DNA of 38,352 bases from a virus, in IMG/VR virus record IMGVR_UViG_3300035663_000039, positions 1-38,352 of that record. The stretch is one strand, 5' to 3'. Below the pieces are notes generated by a model that ran no database searches, had not been told where the DNA came from, and saw nothing but the letters and a program-made list of their open reading frames with translations. Numbering within the stretch: the first letter of the stretch is position 1; each line of letters opens with the position of its first letter. Below, piece after piece: positions 31,891 through 37,542 of the stretch. The position numbers and the translations under genes are program-made.

Positions 31891-32290
31891 GAGGGCAGGG
31901 CATAGAACGCTGTGTGACGTAGCGTGAAGTGTCTTGCCTTCACCTTATTTGATCTGTGCGGCGTGGATGGACACGCAAGACCTGACAGCGGTAGAGACAC
32001 TTGCCACCATGAAGCGCCGTCCTTACCCAGTGGTGGAGTCTCCAAGGCCGTGATGCGGTGAGGACGTAGCGAGTGTCGAGTCTCGCCACAGATCAAATAA
32101 GGTGCTTAAAACGCACGATAAAATCGTACAGTTGAACGAATAAATCGTTCAACTGAATTGAATACCCTGCCGATGGGTGCTTGTGAGCTAAATCGGATGA
32201 GGATTAGACGGTGAGTGCCTCATGTTGCAAAACCCCGTCAGCTCGTGGTTTGTCCCCTAACTTCTGCAAACGCGACGGGCAACTATTTTT
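31891..32290 (+). ncRNA. Candidate structured non-coding RNA (about 400 nt), class unknown
   Basis: No convincing gene lies here. Helices seen: 31892-31897 with 31935-31940 enclosing an 8-bp hairpin (31907-31925); an 18-bp perfect long-range helix, CACCTTATTTGATCTGTG (31941-31958) with 32087-32104; hairpin 31961-31976; 31994-31998/32038-32042 with 32004-32009/32031-32036; a 10-bp pairing of that hairpin's loop (32018-32027) with 32057-32066, which gives either a pseudoknot or, with 31996-32001/32072-32077, an alternative nested fold; hairpins 32115-32127 and 32129-32155 (11-bp stem). It ends in CCCGTC/GACGGG plus GTTG/CAAC pairing and a T-run (32284-32290). Base composition is visibly GC-richer than the flanks up to 32104. 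Fold by eye only. Confidence 0.6.
32224..32290 (+). terminator. Terminator-like hairpin at the end of the structured RNA
   Basis: GTTG (32224-32227) and CCCGTC (32234-32239) pair with GACGGG (32274-32279) and CAAC (32280-32283), followed by TATTTTT. The loop is long (34 bases) and the left arm has a 6-base bulge, so it is not a canonical terminator. It ends just before the rightward early promoter. Confidence 0.45.
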
Positions 32291-32294
32291 CCTG

Positions 32295-32322
32295 TTGACA
32301 GGTTGCTAAACTTAGCTATATG
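32295..32322 (+). promoter_or_regulatory. Rightward early promoter with internal operator
   Basis: TTGACA (32295-32300), a 16-base spacer, then TATATG (32317-32322). The spacer contains the third GCTAAACTTAGC. Transcription would begin near 32329, almost on the ATG at 32332. Confidence 0.72.
32305..32316. promoter_or_regulatory. Operator copy 3 (GCTAAACTTAGC)
   Basis: The same palindrome as copies 1 and 2, here in the spacer of the rightward promoter. Flanks TT...TA are shared with copy 1. Confidence 0.8.
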
Positions 32323-32331
32323 ATCTTCATC

Positions 32332-32613
32332 ATGACAATATACAAATCACAAGCAATCGAAAAATTAATGAGTGTTGTCGAGGTTTATACTTCGGCGGTA
32401 GGGCGTGCAGAATCAACGGTTTCCCTTGATGTGTTTGGCACGGGGGATACCTTAAAGAGGCTTAGGCTTGGCAAGGACATGCTAACCGAGCGCATTGAAA
32501 GCGCAATGCTTTGGTTTTATGAGCATTGGCCTGATAATGCGTGTTGGCCTGATAATGTGCCAATTCCTAAAAAAGATGAAATAAACAGCAACCCAATGGA
32601 ATTAATCAAATGA
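32332..32613 (+). CDS. Hypothetical protein (93 aa), first gene of right early arm
   Basis: ATG 32332 begins MTIYKSQAIEKLMSVVEVYT. An earlier in-frame ATG at 32320 lies within the promoter -10 and would not be in the message. There is no Shine-Dalgarno sequence; the transcript start predicted from the promoter is about 3 bases before the ATG, so the message may be leaderless. The protein is helical with a Trp-rich end (AMLWFYEHWPDNACWP). It overlaps the next gene by 4 bases. Function unknown. Confidence 0.6.
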   Translation: MTIYKSQAIEKLMSVVEVYTSAVGRAESTVSLDVFGTGDTLKRLRLGKDMLTERIESAMLWFYEHWPDNACWPDNVPIPKKDEINSNPMELIK

Positions 32614-32993
32614 TCAAGATTGAAGAGGGCAAGAGCTATATAGATAGTTATGGGCGTGTTTTTTATAATTCGAGGCCATCGGGTGATGGTGCATACCCTT
32701 GGCTGTTAGACAACGAAAAAGGCGGGTGCGACATGTTTGCGAATAATGGCATTCATGCCTGTGATAACACAAAAGACCTTATTGTTTTCAACAAAGACGA
32801 ACCCCTCACTGACGGCGAAAAGCACTTTGCGGGAATGACGGTTGAGAAGAAGCATTTTCCAGATCACGAAAATCTAATTGTCGCACAAGCAATGAATATA
32901 TTGCTTGTTGATTTACAGGCGCGAGGTGAGCGCACGTTCTCACGCGACGACGCTGCTAAATTTGCAAAGATTATGGGTGTTTTGCGCCCGTAA
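32610..32993 (+). CDS. Hypothetical protein (127 aa)
   Basis: MIKIEEGKSYIDSYGRVFYN begins a beta-rich region with GDGAYPWLLDNEKGGCDMF, followed by helices. Residues 1-60 look like small phage domains of the KxGKxYxxRxGxx type that accept repeats of short strands. It follows the first gene by an ATGA overlap and is the last before a terminator. Function unknown. Confidence 0.62.
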   Translation: MIKIEEGKSYIDSYGRVFYNSRPSGDGAYPWLLDNEKGGCDMFANNGIHACDNTKDLIVFNKDEPLTDGEKHFAGMTVEKKHFPDHENLIVAQAMNILLVDLQARGERTFSRDDAAKFAKIMGVLRP

Positions 32994-32998
32994 AAGCC

Positions 32999-33047
32999 CT
33001 TTGCTGGGGGCAATTAACCCGACCTTATTTTACCGTCGCCAGCAAAG
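32999..33047 (+). other. 9-bp inverted repeat in the gap before the terminator
   Basis: CTTTGCTGG (32999-33007) pairs perfectly with CCAGCAAAG (33039-33047) across a 31-base loop. It is not followed by a T-run, so it is not itself a terminator. With the hairpin at 33068 it makes the 3' end of this transcript strongly structured. It could stabilise the mRNA or be a small RNA. Confidence 0.5.
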
Positions 33048-33067
33048 ACCAATAAAAAAAGGCACTG

Positions 33068-33104
33068 CCCGCGTTCACTCCTCCCGATGAGCGCGGGTTT
33101 TTTT
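33068..33104 (+). terminator. Rho-independent terminator
   Basis: CCCGCG (33068-33073) with CGCGGG (33092-33097), extended by a T-G pair and TCA/TGA (10 pairs in all), a 10-base loop, and seven T (33098-33104). Ends the first two-gene unit of the right arm; the adjacent downstream genes need another promoter or read-through. Confidence 0.88.
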
Positions 33105-33137
33105 GAACTTTTTTTAGACAAATATTAAGGATTGGTG

Positions 33138-33479
33138 ATGAGAAAACATAAATACAATGCAAAAAAGACGACTGTTGACGGCATAACGTTCGATAGCGCG
33201 AAAGAGGCTAAGCGCTGGGGCGAGCTGCTGATTTTGCAAAGAGGCGGGTATATTTGTCACCTTGAGAGGCAATTTAAAATAACCCTTGTTGAACGCGTTA
33301 GATTGCATGGTGAGACGCGCAAGAGGCCTGACATAAGGCTTGTTATTGATTTTGTATATTACGACATTGAGAAGCAGATATGCCGCTACGAGGACGCTAA
33401 AGGCTTTGAAACGCCTATCTCACGGATGAAGCGGCACATGGCGCTAGCGCTCCACAATATCAACGTGGAGGTTGTTTAA
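33138..33479 (+). CDS. DUF1064 protein, nuclease-like (113 aa)
   Basis: MRKHKYNAKKTTVDGITFDS AKE..: the KYNAKK...DGITFDSxxEAxRW opening, then LERQFKITLVERVR and DIRLVIDFVYYDIEKQICRYEDAKG. This is DUF1064, a small PD-(D/E)XK-like fold found in phages and thought to act as a junction resolvase or endonuclease. The acidic D (in IDFVYYD) and E-D-x-K (YEDAKG) are the candidate metal-binding residues. ATG 33138 has AAGGA 6 bases upstream. Confidence 0.85.
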   Translation: MRKHKYNAKKTTVDGITFDSAKEAKRWGELLILQRGGYICHLERQFKITLVERVRLHGETRKRPDIRLVIDFVYYDIEKQICRYEDAKGFETPISRMKRHMALALHNINVEVV

Positions 33480-33483
33480 TCCA

Positions 33484-34365
33484 ATGCCCCTTGTTTATGG
33501 CTCTGTATGCTCTGGAATTGAGGCGGCTAGTGTCGCTTGGGAGTCATTAGGTTGGAAGCCCTCATTTTTTTCAGAGATTGAAGCTTTCCCGCGTGCAGTG
33601 CTGCAACATCATTATCCAAAGGTTTCACTACATGGCGACTTCACAACGATCAACCAAGAACAGTATGAACCAATCGACCTTCTCGTTGGAGGAACCCCCT
33701 GCCAATCTTTCAGCGTCGCAGGGCTTCGAAAAGGACTTGATGATGATAGAGGCAACCTCTCACTTGAATTTATACGCTTAGCTAAAAGACTTAGCCCCAA
33801 GTGGGTGGTTTGGGAGAATGTCCCCAACGTGCTGTATATTGACGAAGGACGGGCGTTTGCAGCCTTCCTTGGAGGGTTGGCTCAATGCGGGTATGGGTTC
33901 GCATACAGGGTTCTTGACGCTCAATATTTCGGAGTGTCACAGCGACGCAGCCGCATATTTGTCGTTGGATTTCTTGGAGACTGGAGACGTGCCGCAGCGG
34001 TATTATTTGAGCGCGAAAGCCTGTGCGGGGATACTACACCGAGCAAAGCAGAAACAAAAGACACTGCCATTTTCTCTCCAGGTGGTTTTGGAGAATACAG
34101 TGAAGGCATAGGAACGCTTAGAGCAAGTGGAGGCTCTCCACCTCTCACCATCCAGAACTCAAAACTGCGCAAGCTAACCCCGCGCGAGCACGAACGTTTG
34201 CAGGGTTTCCCTGACGATTACACACTCATTCTCTATCGCAGCAAACCTGCGGCTGATGCGCCTCGCTACAAGGCTATAGGCAATAGCATGGCTGTCCCTG
34301 TGATGCGCTGGATAGGTGAGCGCATCAATTTAATAGACCAAATTTCAGCAAATGGAGAATTTTAA
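33484..34365 (+). CDS. DNA cytosine-C5 methyltransferase
   Basis: The 293-residue protein (ATG 33484; a TTG at 33472 sits on the ribosome site) has the canonical motifs: I (GSVCSGIEAAS, 6-16), IV (GGTPCQSFSVAG with catalytic Cys73), VI (WENVPN near 110), VIII (QRRSRIFVVG), IX (LTPREHERLQGFPDDY) and X (YKAIGNSMAVPV). The target-recognition part between VIII and IX is short, so specificity is probably short or relaxed. No partner nuclease is nearby; it likely protects phage DNA from host restriction. Confidence 0.95.
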   Translation: MPLVYGSVCSGIEAASVAWESLGWKPSFFSEIEAFPRAVLQHHYPKVSLHGDFTTINQEQYEPIDLLVGGTPCQSFSVAGLRKGLDDDRGNLSLEFIRLAKRLSPKWVVWENVPNVLYIDEGRAFAAFLGGLAQCGYGFAYRVLDAQYFGVSQRRSRIFVVGFLGDWRRAAAVLFERESLCGDTTPSKAETKDTAIFSPGGFGEYSEGIGTLRASGGSPPLTIQNSKLRKLTPREHERLQGFPDDYTLILYRSKPAADAPRYKAIGNSMAVPVMRWIGERINLIDQISANGEF

Positions 34366-34527
34366 ATGGCTTCAATACAAGCACAAATATCAGCAATCAA
34401 TTTAGTGTTGCAAAAAGCGCTGCCAAGGGCTCTTGGGCTGACACAAAGTCAATTTGATTTAGTCAAAACGCATCTTCAAGAGGCGCGTGTGTCGCTTGAA
34501 GATCACTATGTTTTATTATCACGCTAA
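34366..34527 (+). CDS. Small helical protein (53 aa)
   Basis: MASIQAQISAINLVLQKALP and onward: a soluble 53-residue helical protein. Its ATG follows the methyltransferase stop directly, with GGAGA upstream, so it is translated from the same message. Not recognised. Confidence 0.58.
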   Translation: MASIQAQISAINLVLQKALPRALGLTQSQFDLVKTHLQEARVSLEDHYVLLSR

Positions 34528-34544
34528 GAGAAGGATAATCAATC

Positions 34545-34895
34545 ATGAACCACACAAGATCAATCGCAAGCGTAAGAACAACCAGCATAATGAACGTTCT
34601 ACAAGCCGCGCCTAAACCTTTGAGATGCATTGATGTTGCTTATCTGGTCGATATAGATCGAACAACGGTTTATAATATTCTCACAAGCCTCAAGATGAAA
34701 GGCCTTGTTGAGAAAGCGTCAAAGGGGAGGCCTAAAGTTTTCCTATACTCCATCACTGGACGCGTTTTTGAGGAAAAACAAGAACAGGCAACACCGCTCC
34801 CCGATACCATTTGCGGCATACCCGTTATTCGTCGCGTCAAAGGCGATATTAGCATCACATTGCCGCGTCTCACATGTTTGGAGGTTGGGGCATGA
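34545..34895 (+). CDS. Winged-helix transcriptional regulator (116 aa)
   Basis: The N-terminal half is a winged helix-turn-helix: ASVRTTSIMNVLQAAPKPLR, DVAYLVDIDRTTVYNILTSL (recognition helix) and KGLVEKASKGRPKVFLYSI. The rest is a charged linker and beta part (ICGIPVIRRVKGDISITLPR). Similar to IclR/MarR-type or phage early regulators. AAGGA precedes the ATG. It lies between the two methyltransferases and may control them. Overlaps the next gene by 4 bases. Confidence 0.8.
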   Translation: MNHTRSIASVRTTSIMNVLQAAPKPLRCIDVAYLVDIDRTTVYNILTSLKMKGLVEKASKGRPKVFLYSITGRVFEEKQEQATPLPDTICGIPVIRRVKGDISITLPRLTCLEVGA

Positions 34896-35578
34896 AATAC
34901 GTTCGCAAAGAAGTCATAGGCGATTGCACGCTGTATCAAGCCGATTGCATGGATATATTACCGCACCTTGAAAAAGTCGATGCGGTCGTCACTGATCCAC
35001 CTTATGGGCTGGGAAAAAAACTAAGTGGACATGGCAAAAGCGAGTCATGGAATGAGCAATTAAAAAAGCTTCAGGAATGGGATTTTGTGCCAGATCAATC
35101 TGTTTTTGATGAAATTTTAAAGATTTCTCAAAAGCAAATCATTTGGGGTGGTAATTATTTCAATCTCCCGCCATCACGCATGTTTTTAGTTTGGGATAAG
35201 GGGGGGAGTATGCATGGGAGGTCTTTTGCCGAGTGCGAAATGGCTTGGTGCAGCTGGTGCGCATCCCCTCGAATTAAAAAATTAACACCACCCACACACA
35301 GCGGGAAAGAAGTCAAAGAGCACCCTACGCAAAAGCCTCTAGACATAATGAGATGGTGTCTCGGCTTCCTGCCTGACGCTCAAACCATCCTTGATCCATT
35401 TTTAGGCAGCGGCACGAGTGGCGTTGCTTGCGTTAGAATGGGACGTAAATTCATAGGCATTGAGCTTGACCCGCAATATTTTGAGATAGCGTGTCAGCGT
35501 ATACAAAAAGAAGTCAACGCGCCACGCATTGCCCTTGATGAGCCTGTTATCCAGCCAAAACAGGAGGCCTTGATATGA
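34892..35578 (+). CDS. DNA N6-adenine/N4-cytosine methyltransferase (beta class)
   Basis: The 228-residue protein has DPPYGLG (35-41) before ILDPFLGSGTSGVACVRM (about 166-183), so motif IV precedes motif I: the beta-class order. Further signs are the N-terminal YQADCMDILP and GIELDPQYFEIACQRI. ATG 34892 overlaps the regulator stop (ATGA); the earlier in-frame codon lies inside that gene. The base modified (N6-A or N4-C) cannot be told reliably. With the C5 enzyme it makes a two-enzyme modification set without a restriction partner. Confidence 0.92.
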   Translation: MKYVRKEVIGDCTLYQADCMDILPHLEKVDAVVTDPPYGLGKKLSGHGKSESWNEQLKKLQEWDFVPDQSVFDEILKISQKQIIWGGNYFNLPPSRMFLVWDKGGSMHGRSFAECEMAWCSWCASPRIKKLTPPTHSGKEVKEHPTQKPLDIMRWCLGFLPDAQTILDPFLGSGTSGVACVRMGRKFIGIELDPQYFEIACQRIQKEVNAPRIALDEPVIQPKQEALI

Positions 35579-35727
35579 TTAGAACGGGGCTTTTTAGATA
35601 TGTGAGACTTTCCGAAATTGAAAATTACATCGCTCGCGCATGGCTGATTGTTGATGACTTAGGCGAGCATCACGGGCGCTGGTCTGTTTTGATGTGGCAT
35701 TGCGAATGCGGGGAGTATGAACCATGA
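35575..35727 (+). CDS. Small hypothetical protein (50 aa)
   Basis: MIRTGLFRYVRLSEIENYIA and onward contains AWLIVDDLGEHHGRWSVLMW, then HCECGEYEP. The pattern W-x-x-x-x-D-LxxxHGxWSVLM.W.C.C is seen in small rhizobial phage proteins. Two Cys and His residues may bind a metal. Overlaps both neighbours by 4 bases. Too short for the usual gene length cut-off but well supported by overlap. Confidence 0.64.
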   Translation: MIRTGLFRYVRLSEIENYIARAWLIVDDLGEHHGRWSVLMWHCECGEYEP

Positions 35728-36146
35728 GCAAGCAAAATGAACTCGAAAAGCTTGAAGCTGAGAATATAAAGCTTAGGCGAGAAAATACTGAATTAAAAGA
35801 AGAGATTAAGATTTTAAATAAAACAGGCGGAAACAAAAAAGATGTTGATTTTATTGTTTCGCGTATTCCTTTTAAACTTAGCAAAACTGCGAAGAAAATA
35901 ATCGCTATCCTTTATTTAAATCACAAATCATTTACTGTCAGTCATCAGACTATTATTGATAATATACGCATTGACGAATTAATTGCAAACAGAACGCTTA
36001 TTGTGTACATGACGGCATTAAGAAAGCGGTTAAGACAACTTGCGGCGAATATTGAAATTGAGACTGTATGGGGTCAAGGCTACCGTTTAAGCAACGATAG
36101 CAGGCGCTGGATTGATGAGCTTATGGGGGTTAACAATGACCGCTGA
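35724..36146 (+). CDS. Coiled-coil plus PhoB/CtrA-type winged-helix protein
   Basis: Residues 1-35 are a Leu/Glu coiled coil (LEKLEAENIKLRRENTELKE). Residues about 50-135 are a winged helix of the OmpR/PhoB response-regulator effector type: KTAKKIIAILYLNHKSFTVS, DELIANRTLIVYMTALRKRL (recognition helix), IETVWGQGYRLSND (wing). No receiver domain is present, so the coiled coil probably replaces it as dimeriser. It could act at CtrA-type host or phage promoters. Overlaps neighbours by 4 and 11 bases. Confidence 0.82.
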   Translation: MSKQNELEKLEAENIKLRRENTELKEEIKILNKTGGNKKDVDFIVSRIPFKLSKTAKKIIAILYLNHKSFTVSHQTIIDNIRIDELIANRTLIVYMTALRKRLRQLAANIEIETVWGQGYRLSNDSRRWIDELMGVNNDR

Positions 36147-36411
36147 AATTGTCAAATTTGAGACTGTTGCACAGCGCAATGTGAGGCTTAAAGCAGCGCT
36201 TGATCAAGCATTTTATGAGGCATTAGCGGATAAATATGCTTGCCCAAATTATCACAAAAATGAACAAAATGACGCAACTTTGAGTGAAGAGTTATTGAAA
36301 AAAAACAAAAAGGTTAGGAGTGCATTACAGGAATATAATCTTTTTTTAGAGAAATATTTTAGCGCTAAGCCTGTTGAAATTCATCAAATCATCATTGAGG
36401 TGAAAGAATGA
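36136..36411 (+). CDS. Hypothetical protein (91 aa)
   Basis: ATG 36136 (start MTAEIVKFETVAQRNVRLKA) overlaps the end of the winged-helix gene. The product is helical and charged (ATLSEELLKKNKKVRSALQE), with no motif recognised. It is followed with 4-base overlap by the replication initiator. It may be part of the replication operon. Confidence 0.6.
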   Translation: MTAEIVKFETVAQRNVRLKAALDQAFYEALADKYACPNYHKNEQNDATLSEELLKKNKKVRSALQEYNLFLEKYFSAKPVEIHQIIIEVKE

Positions 36412-37202
36412 GCATTGCCGCGCTTGTTGAGACGCTTCTCAAAAATAACGTTGATCACGCCGCTATTGTTGAGGCTGTAGCGGCTATGGAAGCATCACAA
36501 CAACAGGTGCTCACACCACGGCAACAACGCAATGCAAGGTATTATGAGGCGAGAAAAGAGCGTCTTAATTCAGACGCTTTAAGACGCTTTAAGACGGATT
36601 TAAGACGCTTTAAGACGCTTTCAGACGTTTTAGACGAAAACTCACCCCCCCTTGTAGACAAAGAAAGTCCCCATACCCCTAAAGAAAACTCATATCCCCC
36701 CCCCATACCCTCAAAGAAAAACCCCCCTAAAGGGGGTCAAAAAGAAAAACCCCTTTCCCCCGAAAACGAGCTGATAGCCCTTGGTGTTGATCCTGATGCA
36801 TTGGATGACTGGAAACGGGTCAGAGTTGCGAAAAGGGCGGGTTCTATCACGAAAACCGTTGTTGAACGCATGAAACGGGAATCGGCAAAGGCAAACATCA
36901 CAATCGCGGACGCTGTGAGAACCTGCGCTGAACGCGGTTGGCAAGGTTTTGACGCGGAATGGGTCAATAAACCTGATAACCGAGCACCGCCAAGGCCTGA
37001 ACGGCAAGAAAGCCAATGGACAACACAAGCAAAAAAAATAGCTCAAAAATGGATTAATGAAGATGAATCACAGCAACACAGCATCGAACAAAATACGTTT
37101 ACTTGCCTGCCTTTCCTCAATAGCACAGATGCAAAAGAAGTACGGGATGACACCGCAAGAATTGGAAGCCCTAACCGAGGGGATGATCTGGGTTTTATCT
37201 GA
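36408..37202 (+). CDS. Replication initiator-like protein containing origin iterons
   Basis: The 264-residue protein has a helical N-terminus (MSIAALVETLLKNNVDHAAI), a basic arm DALRRFKTDLRRFKT encoded by iterons, and a disordered Pro/Lys linker (about 80-125). A C-terminal helical domain (DDWKRVRVAKRAGSITKTVV, ANITIADAVRTCAERGWQGF) matches the pattern of phage replication proteins that end in ...WQGFxAEWV. Initiators of lambda O type carry the origin inside their own gene, as here. Residues after about 218 lie in the overlap with the next gene. Confidence 0.76.
   Translation: MSIAALVETLLKNNVDHAAIVEAVAAMEASQQQVLTPRQQRNARYYEARKERLNSDALRRFKTDLRRFKTLSDVLDENSPPLVDKESPHTPKENSYPPPIPSKKNPPKGGQKEKPLSPENELIALGVDPDALDDWKRVRVAKRAGSITKTVVERMKRESAKANITIADAVRTCAERGWQGFDAEWVNKPDNRAPPRPERQESQWTTQAKKIAQKWINEDESQQHSIEQNTFTCLPFLNSTDAKEVRDDTARIGSPNRGDDLGFI
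36571..36636 (+). repeat. 10-bp iteron array, candidate replication origin
   Basis: Six successive 10-base units of (A/C)AGACGCTTT or close variants start at 36571, 36581, 36591, 36602, 36612 and 36622, with a partial seventh at 36632. One inverted AAGACG lies at 36561-36566. The unit is about one helix turn long. One base is inserted between units three and four. Placed inside the initiator gene, as in lambda-type origins, with a C-run-rich and A-rich stretch downstream. Confidence 0.75.
36647..36765. other. C/A-rich strand-skewed stretch next to the iterons
   Basis: Seven or more runs of four to eight C occur on the + strand (36647-36765), interrupted by A-rich tracts; the bottom strand is thus rich in G-runs and could form a quadruplex or strand-opening region. 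It encodes the Pro/Lys-rich linker (PPIPSKKNPPKGG). It lies directly after the iterons, so an origin role is plausible. Confidence 0.5.
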
Positions 37203-37542
37203 ATACACGATTGAGGAAATCATAAATTCAATCCGCGAATACGTTAAACACAACGATGACATGCCAGCGCCTGCTAATTTACGGAAGTTGATTGAAGAGC
37301 AAAGGGCGCGTGATTGTGCGCCGTTGCGTCCGAGGTATTACATCGCCCCGCCTGAACATAAACCATCTGCGGATGAGTTTAAAACTGTCAGCGAAGGGCT
37401 AGCGTCACTTGTAAGCGAGCTTAAATCAAAATCAATGGCATCACAATCGCCATTAGATAGCCCGCCAAGCCGATTGAATGAAGCGAAAGCTACCCATGTA
37501 GCCGACACTCTCACAAAAGCCGCTGGTGAGCCTTTAAAATGA
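37063..37542 (+). CDS. Helicase loader-like replication protein (159 aa)
   Basis: Begins MNHSNTASNKIRLLACLSSI with a helical body MQKKYGMTPQELEALTEGMI and then TIEEIINSIREYVKHNDDMP, PAPANLRKLIEEQ. The pattern (a helical body, then (F/M)PxPADLRxLIE) is that of phage P- or loader-type replication proteins. The gene overlaps the initiator by about 140 bases in another frame, longer than usual here. A start at 37057 or at the MQKKYG Met is also possible. It probably recruits host helicase. Confidence 0.65.
   Translation: MNHSNTASNKIRLLACLSSIAQMQKKYGMTPQELEALTEGMIWVLSEYTIEEIINSIREYVKHNDDMPAPANLRKLIEEQRARDCAPLRPRYYIAPPEHKPSADEFKTVSEGLASLVSELKSKSMASQSPLDSPPSRLNEAKATHVADTLTKAAGEPLK

Noticed and set aside
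31812-32096. 94-codon open frame on the complement over the structured region
   Set aside because: It runs straight through the inverted repeats and promoters, has no ribosome site or family-like sequence, and would read against the RNA promoter. The helices explain the base order better.
31891-32290. tmRNA or tRNA genes
   Set aside because: No T-loop GTTCGA consensus, no acceptor stem ending in CCA, and no tag reading frame were seen.
36571-36641. CRISPR-like repeat array
   Set aside because: Units of 10 bases are adjacent without spacers and lie inside a coding gene. Iterons fit better.
36647-36765. Canonical G-quadruplex motif
   Set aside because: Runs of four or more G on the bottom strand are separated by loops mostly longer than 7 bases, so a strict quadruplex pattern is not met; kept only as a strand-skew observation.
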